A stretch of 39,900 nt of DNA from Clostridia bacterium (GCA_017481205.1 JAFUPN010000043.1:1-39900), one strand, 5' to 3'; shown: positions 1 through 8,318, numbered from the stretch's first letter. Notes: generated from the sequence alone by a model not told the origin. Program-made: numbers and translations.

Positions 1-437
1 ATAACAACGTCGGAATACATCTGTATAAATCTTCTGTAGCAGTCCCAAGCCCAACGTGCGTTACCGCTCTTTGTAGCCATAACCTCTACAACCTCTTCGT
101 TAAGACCGAGGTTAAGAATTGTGTCCATCATACCGGGCATAGAAGCTCTTGCACCGGAACGAACAGAAACCAGGAGAGGATTTTCCTTATCACCGAATTT
201 CATACCGGTGATGCCTTCCATCTTGTCGATATACTCCATGATTTCAGCCTGGATTTCGGGATTGATCTTGCGGCCGTCTTCATAGTACTGAGTACAAGCC
301 TCTGTTGTAACTGTGAAGCCCTGGGGAACAGGAAGACCGATTTTGGTCATTTCAGCCAGGTTAGCACCTTTACCGCCGAGGAGCTCACGCATAGAAGCGT
401 CGCCTTCGCTGAAAAGGTAAACAAACTTTTTAGCCAT
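1..437 (-). CDS. ppdK: Pyruvate, phosphate dikinase, N-terminal part (cut by window edge)
   Basis: Interconverts pyruvate, ATP and phosphate with phosphoenolpyruvate, AMP and pyrophosphate; in anaerobes it usually works in glycolysis or PEP supply in the cytoplasm. The first 145 residues are present and the rest lies beyond base 1. The nucleotide-binding N-domain is clear: a [10 protein letters not shown] motif at residues 21-30, the [16 protein letters not shown] block at 91-106 that ends in the family's typical NLG, and an AWDCYRRFI segment near 130. These match the PPDK family rather than PEP synthase. The ATG is preceded by a strong GGAGG about 8 bases upstream. It follows recO in the same direction after about 195 bp of AT-rich DNA, so it probably has its own promoter. 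A possible one is TTAACA, an 18-bp gap and TAATAT, but this is weak. Function is confident; the missing C-terminus holds the phosphohistidine and PEP-binding parts. Confidence 0.95.
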   Translation of the reverse strand, partial: MAKKFVYLFSEGDASMRELLGGKGANLAEMTKIGLPVPQGFTVTTEACTQYYEDGRKINPEIQAEIMEYIDKMEGITGMKFGDKENPLLVSVRSGARASMPGMMDTILNLGLNEEVVEVMATKSGNARWAWDCYRRFIQMYSDVV

Positions 438-632
438 TAATACTACCTCCATAAAATTTTCTATTTTGCGGGCAAACAACATACTTATATTATTTGCCGT
501 TATTGCCTAATGTTAATTTTATAACAAATACACATAAAAATCCAGTGTTTTTTATAAAAAAAATGAAAAATTTGTGTTTTTTTATAGTATTTACAAAAAA
601 TGACGATATTTTTACATATTTATGTACATTTC

Positions 633-1400
633 TTATACGTCTTTTACAATAAGATTTTTAAAATAATCCAAAGAAGTCAGATAAATATCCATCTGATTTT
701 TGAGGTATTCCTCCCCTGCTTCCGACAGAAGGCGTACTGTCTGTTCTGTTGGTCTGACAGACAGCGCGGCACGCATATCGGACTCACATATGGAATACAG
801 ACTTTTGTGCACCTCGGGAGTGATTTTTATAACATCGGCATTAACGGGCTTGTCCTTGCAGTCTTTGCAGATTACCCTGCCGTTGGTTATGTCAAAATAT
901 TCTATATTCTTGGCACTACCGCAGCATTCGCACTTTGTCACCTCAGGCATATAGCCGTTTTCGCACACGGTCTTAAGCTCAAAAATCGCTTTAAGTCTGA
1001 GCAGCTCGGGAATACCCTGTTTTTCCGCATCAGCCTTGGCTGTAAGAAACAGAGTGTTGAGAATAAAGCTGAAGTATTCGTCCTCAACGGGAAATTCCTC
1101 CGGTATTGCACTGACAATATCCGTTATATAGGCGGCAAGGGCAAGCTTTTCTACAGAATTGCGCAGATTATAAAAATTTTCAATCACTCTTGCCTCAACC
1201 GGAAAATACATACCGGTGCGCCGCTCAAGCACAAAATCGCTGTAGCAAAACTGCTGCATTGCCGAAAAACACTTGTGCTTCTGACTGCGTATGCCTTTTG
1301 CCATAACCGTTATTTTACCGCTGTCTCTGGTGAGCACAGTGAAAATTCTGTCATTATCATTGAGATTGACTGTCTTGAGTATCAATCCCTGGTTTTTCAT
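633..1400 (-). CDS. recO: DNA repair protein RecO
   Basis: RecO anneals single strands and helps load RecA onto SSB-coated DNA in the RecFOR recombination-repair route. The protein is 255 aa from the chosen start, normal for the family. The N-terminal OB-fold shows GLILKTVNLNDNDRIFTVL (residues 5-23) and KITVMAKGIR. The C-terminal half carries a zinc-finger-like CECC...CKDC pattern, seen in many RecO proteins. A longer reading frame begins 16 codons upstream, but those codons overlap yqzL in another frame and the family starts at the MKNQGLILK position, so the shorter start is preferred. The gene overlaps the end of yqzL by 44 nt, which suggests coupled translation. The order era, yqzL, recO is the standard Firmicutes arrangement. 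Confidence 0.95.
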   Translation of the reverse strand: MKNQGLILKTVNLNDNDRIFTVLTRDSGKITVMAKGIRSQKHKCFSAMQQFCYSDFVLERRTGMYFPVEARVIENFYNLRNSVEKLALAAYITDIVSAIPEEFPVEDEYFSFILNTLFLTAKADAEKQGIPELLRLKAIFELKTVCENGYMPEVTKCECCGSAKNIEYFDITNGRVICKDCKDKPVNADVIKITPEVHKSLYSICESDMRAALSVRPTEQTVRLLSEAGEEYLKNQMDIYLTSLDYFKNLIVKDV

Positions 1401-1506
1401 CTGTTCCAATACCTTTACCTGCCTTGTCTCTGAATGTAGCATATTCAAGATAGCTCTTTATGCTTCCGGATTTACAGAAATTGTTCCAATAATCATTGAC
1501 GTTCAT
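1357..1506 (-). CDS. yqzL: YqzL-like small protein (49 aa)
   Basis: This 49-aa gene lies between era and recO, where Firmicutes carry yqzL. The product begins MNVNDYWNNFCKSGSIKSYL; the WxxFxxTGxIxxYL-type pattern (Trp7, Phe10, Ser13-Gly14, Ile16, Tyr19-Leu20) is the recognisable part of the YqzL family, followed here by a hydrophilic tail. A near-perfect GGAGGT lies 7-8 bases before the ATG, much stronger than the signal in front of recO. The molecular function of YqzL is not known. Its last 14 codons overlap the recO start in a different frame. Identification rests on position and the short N-terminal motif, so it is probable rather than certain. Confidence 0.75.
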   Translation of the reverse strand: MNVNDYWNNFCKSGSIKSYLEYATFRDKAGKGIGTDEKPGIDTQDSQSQ

Positions 1507-1570
1507 TGCAATACCTCCGGGAATGTGAATATTTAAGCAATAAGTAAAAGGTTAGCAAAGAAGTCAGGTG

Positions 1571-1594
1571 CAAAAGCTGCGCTTTTGTTTTTTT
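1571..1594 (+). terminator. Intrinsic-terminator-like hairpin facing the plus strand
   Basis: CAAAAGC and GCTTTTG form a perfect 7-bp stem with a 3-nt loop, followed on the plus strand by seven T residues. It lies between era and yqzL, both on the minus strand, and on that strand no U-tract follows the stem. It would therefore stop plus-strand (antisense) transcription. No plus-strand gene precedes it, so its role is unclear. Confidence 0.4.
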
Positions 1595-1659
1595 GTATCT
1601 TAACCCTTACCTCTTATTTTTTCTTATCACCCGATATTAATTTTTCCCGTTTTTGGCTA

Positions 1660-2583
1660 TTATATATCGGAAAAATCTGTCTTTTCGTTTTCTATCAAAC
1701 CAAATTCCTTCATAAGATTGTTTGAATTACGCCAGTCCTGCTTAACCTTTACCCAAAGCTCAAGGTATACCTTGGCTTCAAGCATATCCTCACAGTCACT
1801 TCTTGCCATAGAGCCGATTTTCTTGAGCATAGCTCCGCCGCTTCCAATTATTATACCCTTGTGGGAGGCTTTTTCACAATAAATATTTGCACAGATATTG
1901 TAAACCGGCTTTGAAGCATTGTCGTTATATTTCATTTTTACAATTTCAACCGCAGTGCCGTGAGGTACCTCCTTATCGAGAAGATACAGCATTTTTTCGC
2001 GGATGATTTCCGCTACAATCTGTTTTTCCTGCTGGTCTGTTACCATGTCCTCGGGATAGAACATGGGACCATCCTCCAAATAGTCTTTTATAACCTTTTT
2101 AAGCTCATCAATGCCGAGTCCTGTTTTTGCACTTACCGGTACAATTTCGGCAAATTCATGCTGCTTGCTGTAAAAATCCATTACCGGCAGAAGCTCATCG
2201 AATCTGACGGTATCTGCCTTGTTGATTACGAGAATACAAGGTATATCCCCTATTTTTTCTATTATGGCACGTTCTGCACCGTTACAGTCAGTGTCGGGCT
2301 CCACAACCATAATAAGCATATCCACATCAGCTATCGTATCATTAACAGCCTTTATCATGGTTTCGCCAAGCTTGTTCTTTGGCTTATGAAAGCCGGGAGT
2401 GTCAAGAAACACAACCTGAGCATCCTCTTCTGTCATTATTGCAAGGATTTTGCCTCTGGTAGTCTGTGGCTTGGGTGAAATAACAGCTATCTTCTGACCG
2501 ATTAGCTTATTAAGCAAGGTTGATTTGCCTACATTCGGTTTTCCAACAATGCCCACAAAGCCTGATTTAAAATTATTTTCCAT
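1660..2583 (-). CDS. era: GTPase Era
   Basis: Era is an essential Ras-like GTPase that binds the 3' end of 16S rRNA and assists 30S ribosome maturation. The 307-aa length is typical. G1 is GKPNVGKST (residues 14-22), the switch I/G2 region contains PQTTR (39-43), G3 is DTPG (61-64), G4 is NKAD (121-124), and G5 is the SAK in PVSAKTGLG near 150. The C-terminal KH domain (about 200-290) includes GAMLKKIGSMAR, matching the family's GxxGxxIKxIG-type RNA-binding loop. The start overlaps the end of dgkA by 11 nt. In many Firmicutes cdd sits between dgkA and era; it is absent here. Confidence 0.98.
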   Translation of the reverse strand: MENNFKSGFVGIVGKPNVGKSTLLNKLIGQKIAVISPKPQTTRGKILAIMTEEDAQVVFLDTPGFHKPKNKLGETMIKAVNDTIADVDMLIMVVEPDTDCNGAERAIIEKIGDIPCILVINKADTVRFDELLPVMDFYSKQHEFAEIVPVSAKTGLGIDELKKVIKDYLEDGPMFYPEDMVTDQQEKQIVAEIIREKMLYLLDKEVPHGTAVEIVKMKYNDNASKPVYNICANIYCEKASHKGIIIGSGGAMLKKIGSMARSDCEDMLEAKVYLELWVKVKQDWRNSNNLMKEFGLIENEKTDFSDI

Positions 2584-3037
2584 TTGTATTTACTTCCTTT
2601 TCTCTGAATAAAATTCCGCTTATATACACAAGTCCCGCAGCTGCATAAAGCCAGAACAGGGGATTTTTTATATAGTCAAAAACAATCTGCCATATGACAC
2701 CGTCGTTATAAAACAGCACAAGTCCTGTGGTTGCCGCCGCAAAAGCCGAAACAAGAACACTGCCTGCTGCAACATCCTTGGCAATCTTTGCCAAAGGATT
2801 GTAATCCTGTGTTTTCATATCAACAACGCTCTCGATAGCAGTGTTGAACATCTCGGATATAAGCACAAAAACAATGGTAAACATCAGCACAAGCTTTTCT
2901 GTCTGACTGAGATTGTATTCATATGCGAGAATCATTGCCGACAGTGCGGCGAAGGTATGAAAGCGGAAATTGCGCTGTGTTTTTATACAGTGCATGACGC
3001 CGAAAAAAGCATATTTAAAGCTCCTGAAAAAAGCCAT
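2573..3037 (-). CDS. dgkA: Diacylglycerol/undecaprenol kinase family membrane protein
   Basis: A small integral-membrane lipid kinase. In Gram-positives this family mainly phosphorylates undecaprenol, recycling the lipid carrier for cell-wall synthesis, although the genes are named dgkA. The signature region is present: EMFNTAIESVVD near residues 62-73, corresponding to the E-x-N-TAIE-x-x-VD catalytic motif, followed by AKDVAAGSVL (87-96). Hydrophobic segments lie near 28-45, 49-66, 92-111 and 128-146. The fourth, C-terminal one makes this 154-aa protein longer than the usual three-helix, roughly 120-aa enzyme. An AGGAGA site precedes the ATG. It is flanked by ybeY and era in the conserved Firmicutes cluster. 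Confidence 0.92.
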   Translation of the reverse strand: MAFFRSFKYAFFGVMHCIKTQRNFRFHTFAALSAMILAYEYNLSQTEKLVLMFTIVFVLISEMFNTAIESVVDMKTQDYNPLAKIAKDVAAGSVLVSAFAAATTGLVLFYNDGVIWQIVFDYIKNPLFWLYAAAGLVYISGILFREKEVNTNGK

Positions 3038-3055
3038 GGTTTCTCTCCTGTCTTA

Positions 3056-3544
3056 TTATCTTGTGAGTCCAAGTGAGTCGAGGATTGTTTCCTCATGCTC
3101 ACGCATTACGGCTCTCTCTGAGTCATCCTCATGGTCATATCCCAAAAGGTGAAGAACAGAATGGCACACAAGAAAGCCAACTTCGCGCTCAAAGGAATGA
3201 CCGAAATCCTCACTCTGCTCCAAAGCACGTTGGAAGCTAAGCACAATGTCGCCGAGAATGGTTTTTCCCTCATAAACATCTCCGCTGTCGGGGATGATAT
3301 CGCCGTTTTCGTCAAACTCAAGAACAGGAAAAGAGAGCACATCGGTAGCAGAGTCTATATTTCTATGCTCATTGTTTATCTCTCTTATAGCTTCATTGTC
3401 AACTACAGTAACACTGACAAAGCAATCAAAGTCCACACTCTGCTCATCGAGAGCTCCGTTTATCACTTTTGTAATCAAAGCTTCATGCTCAGGTGTAAAA
3501 TTTATAATGTCCTGTTCGTTTTCTATTATAATTTCTGTTGTCAT
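3056..3544 (-). CDS. ybeY: Endoribonuclease YbeY (rRNA maturation factor)
   Basis: YbeY is a zinc-dependent endoribonuclease involved in 16S rRNA 3'-end maturation and ribosome quality control. The diagnostic metal-binding motif H-x3-H-x5-H is intact near the C-terminus, as HSVLHLLGYDHEDD. Upstream, NNEHRNIDSATDVLSFP is the conserved substrate-pocket block. The chosen ATG gives 162 aa. A longer frame runs 26 codons further upstream, but it overlaps phoH, and the chosen ATG has an AGGGGAT ribosome-binding site. It starts 13 nt after the phoH stop, so the two are likely translated from one mRNA. Confidence 0.95.
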   Translation of the reverse strand: MTTEIIIENEQDIINFTPEHEALITKVINGALDEQSVDFDCFVSVTVVDNEAIREINNEHRNIDSATDVLSFPVLEFDENGDIIPDSGDVYEGKTILGDIVLSFQRALEQSEDFGHSFEREVGFLVCHSVLHLLGYDHEDDSERAVMREHEETILDSLGLTR

Positions 3545-3557
3545 TGGTATGCATCCC

Positions 3558-4547
3558 CTATTTTGTGAATTTTGGTTTGTCGCTCTTGGCTGCTTCGCTG
3601 CGTCTTGAATCTCTGCGCTCATATGCCCTTATAATCTGCTGAACCAGTCTGTGACGAACCACGTCACGGTCGGTCAGGTAGCAAAAAGCTATGTCATCGA
3701 GGTTTTTGAGTACTCCGATAACATCCTTAAGTCCGGATTTTTTGCCGTCGGGCAAATCCATCTGGGTTATATCACCTGTAACTATAGCCTTTGAATTGAA
3801 GCCTATACGGGTAAGAAACATTTTCATCTGCTCAGGAGTGGTGTTCTGAGCTTCATCAAGGATAATAAAGCTGTCGTCAAGGGTTCTGCCTCGCATATAG
3901 GCAAGAGGTGCAACCTCTATAGCGCCTTTTTCCACCAGGCGGGTATAATTCTCTGCACCGAACATTTCATAAAGTGCGTCATACAGCGGTCTTAAATACG
4001 GGTCAACCTTGCTCTGAAGGTCTCCCGGGAGAAAACCAAGCTTTTCCCCTGCTTCAATTGCAGGTCTGGTGAGGATAATCCTTGAGATTTCCTTGTTTTT
4101 AAAAGCCTTTTCCGCCATAGATACCGCAAGATAGGTCTTACCGGTTCCGGCAGGTCCTATGCCGAATGTAATTGTATTTTTGCCTATAGCCTGAATATAC
4201 TCCTTCTGACCGAGAGTCTTTGCTTTGATAGGCTTACCCTTTGAATTGATGCATATGCAGTCCTTGCCGTAAAGTGAGGTCTCGTCAATCCCCTCCATGG
4301 ACATGCTGATTGAATACTGCACATTCTGGTCGGTGAGCTCTGCTCCGGTGTTTACTATATCAGCAAGCTTTCTGACCGTATTTTCCGCGATAATAACGTT
4401 GCTTTCGTCACCGCTGATTTTTATATCCGAATCTCTGTTTACTATTCTGACATCCAGTTGCTTTGCAATCATATTGATGTTTTTGTCAAACTGACCGAAA
4501 ACCGCAATTACTGTGTCAATGCTGTCTAACTGTACTATTCTTTCCAT
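3558..4547 (-). CDS. phoH: PhoH-like ATPase (PhoH/YqfL-cluster type)
   Basis: A cytoplasmic P-loop ATPase related to helicase core domains. Its biological role is unsettled, but genomic linkage to ybeY suggests RNA or ribosome metabolism. The Walker A motif GPAGTGKT is at residues 131-138 and Walker B/DEAQ (IILDEAQN) at about 228-235. RPAIEAGEKLGFLPGD (161-176) and TGDITQMDLP (257-266) are further PhoH-specific blocks. The N-terminal 100 residues include a small RNA-binding-like region common to this subfamily. Length 329 aa is normal. The ATG overlaps the stop of yqfD by one base (TAATG), a sign of coupled translation. Confidence 0.96.
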   Translation of the reverse strand: MERIVQLDSIDTVIAVFGQFDKNINMIAKQLDVRIVNRDSDIKISGDESNVIIAENTVRKLADIVNTGAELTDQNVQYSISMSMEGIDETSLYGKDCICINSKGKPIKAKTLGQKEYIQAIGKNTITFGIGPAGTGKTYLAVSMAEKAFKNKEISRIILTRPAIEAGEKLGFLPGDLQSKVDPYLRPLYDALYEMFGAENYTRLVEKGAIEVAPLAYMRGRTLDDSFIILDEAQNTTPEQMKMFLTRIGFNSKAIVTGDITQMDLPDGKKSGLKDVIGVLKNLDDIAFCYLTDRDVVRHRLVQQIIRAYERRDSRRSEAAKSDKPKFTK

Positions 4548-5770
4548 TACTGCTCCTCTTGTTCGTTAATTTCTACATACTGCGGATGCTCTATGGGCTT
4601 GTATTCGCCTATATCCTCAGAGCATTCAAAGCATACCTTTACATATATATTTCCGCTGTCAAGCTTATTGCTTGTATGAGTCTTGCTTATTACAGTGAGT
4701 TCTTTTTTCCCTTCAAGTGATTTACTGAGATTTTCGCTGAGGACAGATACTGCAGTTGAAACAACATCACTGTCGGATATTTCCGTATGCTCTTCTATTA
4801 TCTCACAATATGCGTCAATTGTAAATGATATTGGCAAAGTTTTTTTAAAAAATTTAAATTTTTGTTCGTTTTTGCTATGTTCATACAGTTTGAATGTGGT
4901 AGTATTTTTTGAAAAAACGGGAAAAACATGGGTGCCCACTGTGAGCGAAAGGCGTTTTTCCTCGTTTCCGGTCAGATATCTGTCACACCTTGTATGGCTG
5001 TACACTCCGTCCAGCTCATACCAGGTTCTACCCTTTGCTATACCGTCTGCGTGCATATAACGTATCCCGCCCGTTTTTGTATCCGCAATGCCGCTGATAA
5101 GCACATCTCCCTTTCGCACTACATCACCTATTTTCACCGCCGGTCTGCCGCCTCGGGGCATAAGCTCGGTTATCAGGGCATCTCTTGACGCCACAAGGTT
5201 GCAATAGTCGGTTTTGTCCTCAATATCAGGCTTGGCAATCCGCTCCTGGACAGATACCGTGGCATGGGTACCGTGAATATCTATCCATATCCATGTAAGC
5301 TTGCTGTACCTTAGCATCATGCTTTGTTGAATTTTTCTGACGTTAATGCCGTATCGGAACATGCCTTCCTTAAAGCCTGCCTCCGACAGCTCGGCGATTA
5401 TTTCCTCAGTTGGTATATCCTTATTGCCTTCAACGGTTATATCGCTTATAAAAGCCGATACAAAAGCTATTATGCCCAAAAACATAATAAAGCCTGCAGC
5501 AAACACCTTTCTGTGCCGGTAACGGAAGAGCTGCTTTATAAGACTTTGCTCCCGGATGACAGTGAGCTCACATTTAATCCGCTTTGCAATATCCTCAAGC
5601 TCACCAAAGCTGCTTGTGTACAGGCTGAATTCGTAGGTTATGACATCCTTGCGTATTATATTCCATATATGTACATGGCGGCGCACACACTCGCTTAAAA
5701 GCTTGCCGCCATCGCCGCACACTATGCGCACCCGCCTTGTGCCGGTTATATATCTTAAGAACCCGCCCAC
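4547..5770 (-). CDS. yqfD: Sporulation protein YqfD
   Basis: YqfD belongs to a family made in the mother cell during endospore formation; in Bacillus subtilis the yqfCD pair is under sigma-E and is needed for efficient sporulation. The 407-aa length fits. A cytoplasmic N-terminal domain (about 1-85) is followed by one membrane helix (about 89-108) and a large external domain in which VEGN near residue 113 and IWIDIHGTHATVSVQER near 160 resemble the FtsQ/POTRA-like part of the family. Translation starts at GTG, with GAGGTGG a few bases upstream. yqfC ends 9 nt before. The gene marks the organism as a likely spore former. Confidence 0.92.
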   Translation of the reverse strand: MGGFLRYITGTRRVRIVCGDGGKLLSECVRRHVHIWNIIRKDVITYEFSLYTSSFGELEDIAKRIKCELTVIREQSLIKQLFRYRHRKVFAAGFIMFLGIIAFVSAFISDITVEGNKDIPTEEIIAELSEAGFKEGMFRYGINVRKIQQSMMLRYSKLTWIWIDIHGTHATVSVQERIAKPDIEDKTDYCNLVASRDALITELMPRGGRPAVKIGDVVRKGDVLISGIADTKTGGIRYMHADGIAKGRTWYELDGVYSHTRCDRYLTGNEEKRLSLTVGTHVFPVFSKNTTTFKLYEHSKNEQKFKFFKKTLPISFTIDAYCEIIEEHTEISDSDVVSTAVSVLSENLSKSLEGKKELTVISKTHTSNKLDSGNIYVKVCFECSEDIGEYKPIEHPQYVEINEQEEQ

Positions 5771-5779
5771 AAAACCACC

Positions 5780-6046
5780 TCACATAAATCTGACTGAATG
5801 TATCTTTCCCTTAATGCTCAGACCGTCTCCTGTGAGATATTCAATAGTCAGCCCGGCTCCGCTTACCTCAAGCTGCTTTTTTTTGAGTCTTACGCGTATT
5901 TCCTCGGTAGTATATTCTGTTACGCCGTTATGGTTTTCAATCAGCACGGAAAAATCTGATATCACCGTCACCTTTGAAACCGTGCTGACTGCCTCGGGAA
6001 CCTCCATGGATTGTACAAGTCTGTCTACTATATTAATATTTATCAC
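5780..6046 (-). CDS. yqfC: Sporulation protein YqfC
   Basis: Small (88 aa) YabP/YqfC-family protein linked to spore formation and always paired with yqfD. The core IENHNGVTEYTTEEIRVR (about residues 36-53) followed by a K-x-L-x-V-x-G-x-x-L-x-I pattern and a C-terminal GKI-x-S segment is the family signature. The GTG at 6046 is the only start that keeps the expected 13 residues ahead of MEVPEAV. The AAAGGGT in front of it is too close for an ideal ribosome-binding site, so the true start is slightly uncertain (the alternative is Met14). It is the first gene of the leftward cluster and diverges from ylbJ. Confidence 0.88.
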   Translation of the reverse strand: MININIVDRLVQSMEVPEAVSTVSKVTVISDFSVLIENHNGVTEYTTEEIRVRLKKKQLEVSGAGLTIEYLTGDGLSIKGKIHSVRFM

Positions 6047-6059
6047 ACCCTTTAGTTAA

Positions 6060-6088
6060 AATTTATGTTTATTTCCATTTATATATGA
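6060..6088 (-). promoter_or_regulatory. Candidate sigma-E promoter for yqfCD
   Basis: Reading on the minus strand, TCATATAT is followed by a 13-bp spacer and CATAAATT, close to the sigma-E pattern (a -35 ending in ATATT and a -10 of CATAcAaT) known from Bacillus. It lies immediately upstream of yqfC, whose homologues are sigma-E controlled. Matches to such short AT-rich patterns can arise by chance. Confidence 0.35.
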
Positions 6089-6111
6089 ATAAACATTTAT
6101 CGGGTGATAAA

Positions 6112-7182
6112 ATGAAAAAATTGATTAAACCGACCGTTTTATTGATGTGTACAGCCTTCTGTGTATACCTGTGCACATGCTTCGAGATTACGGCAAAAAG
6201 TGTTGAAAGAGGTATTGACACAGGGATAAATATTTTGCTTCCGTCTCTGTTTCCTTTTTTCGTCATCTCAGATTTGCTTACAAAGCTTATAAGCAGTCAT
6301 AAAGGAATTTTCACAAGAATTTTTTCTGCTTTATTCAACATGCCCGAGGAGGCATTCGGTGCTTTTGTATGCGGAATAATAAGCGGTTATCCTGTCGGTG
6401 CTTCTGCCGCATATTCCCTTTATGAGCAAAAGTCTGTATCAAAGGAGGAGGCAGAAAGACTGATATGCTTTGCAAACAACTCCGGGCCTTTGTTTATAAT
6501 ATGTGCGGCAGGCTGCGGTATGCTCGGCAGCCTCAAGGCGGGAATTATTATGTATGCAGTACATATCACAAGCAGTGTTATAACAGGTATAATCTGCGGA
6601 ATTACCGTAAAAAGAGCTGCAAAAGAAAAAACTGCCCTGCCGTCGGCCGCAATCCGCTTTAATCCAGCGGAGTCTATAGAACGCGGCTTCATTCAAGCAA
6701 TAAAGATTATGGGCTTTGTGATATTTTTTGCTATAATTACGGATATGCTGCTTATGTGTGCCGGTAAAGCAGGTATTTCTACTGACAGCAAAATATTGAC
6801 CATGCTTATGTGTCTGATTGAGGTAACAAACGGTATTTCACTTGCAGCAGGTAATTTTGATATACATACGGCAATGTGTATAATTTCTTTCGGGTGCGGA
6901 TTTTCCGGTCTTGCTGTACTGATGCAGACAGCACTGGTTACCGGAAACATGCTTTGTCTGAAAAAATATGTATTATACAAGCTCTTTAACGCATTTGTAT
7001 CATTCTGTCTGTGCAAAATATTTATTTTAGCGTCAGATATTGACTTTTCAGCTATATCTGATTTCAGACCAGAAGCTATACAAGTCATTTTTATCGGTTT
7101 GTGCTATATTTTATTTACATATTATATTATTGCATCAAAAAAGCTAGTCAACCGGTATAAAAAAAACAACCGTGAATCCTGA
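6112..7182 (+). CDS. ylbJ: Sporulation integral membrane protein YlbJ
   Basis: A polytopic membrane protein of the nucleoside-recognition (Gate) superfamily; ylbJ is a sigma-E gene needed for proper spore cortex formation in Bacillus. About eight hydrophobic segments are visible across 356 aa. The family blocks LLPSLFPFFVISDLL (near residues 42-56), FVCGIISGYPVGA (about 85-97) and a CFANNSGPLFI motif (about 118-128) are well conserved. The start at 6112 is preferred because a GGGTGAT site sits 4-6 bases upstream; an upstream ATG at 6085 would add nine hydrophilic residues and lacks a site. It is transcribed away from yqfC, so the two sporulation units share a short divergent control region. 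Its stop codon lies inside the terminator of the facing gene. Confidence 0.9.
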   Translation: MKKLIKPTVLLMCTAFCVYLCTCFEITAKSVERGIDTGINILLPSLFPFFVISDLLTKLISSHKGIFTRIFSALFNMPEEAFGAFVCGIISGYPVGASAAYSLYEQKSVSKEEAERLICFANNSGPLFIICAAGCGMLGSLKAGIIMYAVHITSSVITGIICGITVKRAAKEKTALPSAAIRFNPAESIERGFIQAIKIMGFVIFFAIITDMLLMCAGKAGISTDSKILTMLMCLIEVTNGISLAAGNFDIHTAMCIISFGCGFSGLAVLMQTALVTGNMLCLKKYVLYKLFNAFVSFCLCKIFILASDIDFSAISDFRPEAIQVIFIGLCYILFTYYIIASKKLVNRYKKNNRES

Positions 7183-7200
7183 AAGGATACGCGGTTGTTT
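7159..7200 (-). terminator. Rho-independent terminator of the 3D-domain gene
   Basis: On the minus strand AACAACCG ... CGGTTGTT (7199-7192 with 7172-7165) forms a stem, extended inward by an imperfect pairing, and is followed by eight U residues. This fits the end of the minus-strand gene that stops at 7212. The element overlaps the last codons of ylbJ and may also slow plus-strand transcription, where only three Ts follow. Confidence 0.85.
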
Positions 7201-7211
7201 AAAAAGTCATA

Positions 7212-8318
7212 TTAATTTAAAATATACACTCTTACTGAGCGTCTACCGAAGCTCATACAGTCATTGTATGAAGGGAAGAAAAGGTCAACCTTGTTTCCCT
7301 TAATTGCTCCGCCGGTATCTGCAGCTGTTGCATAACCGTAAACAAAGCTTCCGTCGGTTGTCTCAATATAGAGCTTTGAACCAAGGGGAATAACACGGGG
7401 GTCAACAGCAACTGTTCCGTAGGCTGCCTGTGTACCTGTGGCTGTAATGCCGTATCCTCTGTCGCCGGGGCGCTTGCCACAGCTCTGGAATGACAGGTCG
7501 TAGGCGGTTGCAGTACATGTAAGTACCGCAGAATAATTTGTGGGTGCTCCGGCTGTTGCTACTACATCAGCAGCTTTTTTGCCGGTTCCTATAAGCACCT
7601 GCTTATCTACAGGCTCGCTGGTAACCTCAGATGAAATCTCAACTCGGTTTGTCTCAACGCCGTTTGTAAGATAAACCTCATATTTCTTTGTAAGAACTCC
7701 GGTTTTTCCTTCTTTTACAACAAGTGATGAACCTTCCTCCCATCCGCTGCTCTCTTTGGTAACGGTTCTGAAGGGTATAGGTGTGTCAACAGAAACAGTG
7801 GTTTTTACAACACGGTTAATAGCAATGCTGTTTGTCTCGCTGAGGACTGTATCAATTGATACGTCAATCGAATCATAGAAACCAAGCTCTATACCATTAT
7901 CCTCAAGGAACTCGCCAACTGTGTTTTTTGTTGTGAAATACTCACTTGTAACACCGGCATCATTCAAGATGACTTTTTTCACACGTTCAATTACAATAAC
8001 CTGAGAATCGGTAAAATAAGTATCAACTGCAGGGTGTACAATATCGTACTGACCGAGAGTGATATCTTTTGAGTCAAGAAACTCACCGACAGTGGAAGGT
8101 ACTGAAACAGCTTCTGTCATATTACCGTTATCATAGAGCTTGACATCCACTGTGTAAGGTGCTGCAAAGGTTACTGTATTTGCAAATATAAACATTCCCG
8201 CAAGGACAGCGGAAGTTTTGCAACGTGCATGATTAAGTTTGTCATAAATGTCGTAAATGCTGAACTTACGTGATGCACTTCTTTTACGACCTTTAGCTGA
8301 CATAATTTTATTATGCAT
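7212..8318 (-). CDS. yabE: DUF348/G5/3D-domain cell-wall protein (YabE-like)
   Basis: Probably an exported cell-wall-acting protein related to YabE of Bacillus and to resuscitation-promoting-factor architectures. Order of parts: a basic N-terminus and one membrane/signal segment (about 34-52), two DUF348 ubiquitin-like domains (about 56-110 and 114-168, each with a TVGEFL motif), a G5 domain (about 170-247, with VTSEPVDKQVLIGTG), and a C-terminal 3D domain (266-368). The 3D domain retains AVDPRVIPLGS (304-314) and ADTGGAIKGNKVDLFF (333-348), the three-aspartate motif shared with MltA-type lytic transglycosylases, so peptidoglycan cleavage is plausible. An AGGAGG precedes the ATG, and a strong housekeeping promoter lies about 50 bp upstream. 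In Bacillus yabE lies next to rnmV, also its neighbour here but in the opposite order. A c-di-AMP riboswitch, found before such genes elsewhere, is not visible. Confidence 0.88.
   Translation of the reverse strand: MHNKIMSAKGRKRSASRKFSIYDIYDKLNHARCKTSAVLAGMFIFANTVTFAAPYTVDVKLYDNGNMTEAVSVPSTVGEFLDSKDITLGQYDIVHPAVDTYFTDSQVIVIERVKKVILNDAGVTSEYFTTKNTVGEFLEDNGIELGFYDSIDVSIDTVLSETNSIAINRVVKTTVSVDTPIPFRTVTKESSGWEEGSSLVVKEGKTGVLTKKYEVYLTNGVETNRVEISSEVTSEPVDKQVLIGTGKKAADVVATAGAPTNYSAVLTCTATAYDLSFQSCGKRPGDRGYGITATGTQAAYGTVAVDPRVIPLGSKLYIETTDGSFVYGYATAADTGGAIKGNKVDLFFPSYNDCMSFGRRSVRVYILN

Noticed and set aside
600..1433. Long plus-strand reading frame opposite recO
   Set aside because: It is antisense to a clearly conserved gene, lacks a ribosome-binding site and recognisable motifs, and is best explained as a shadow frame.
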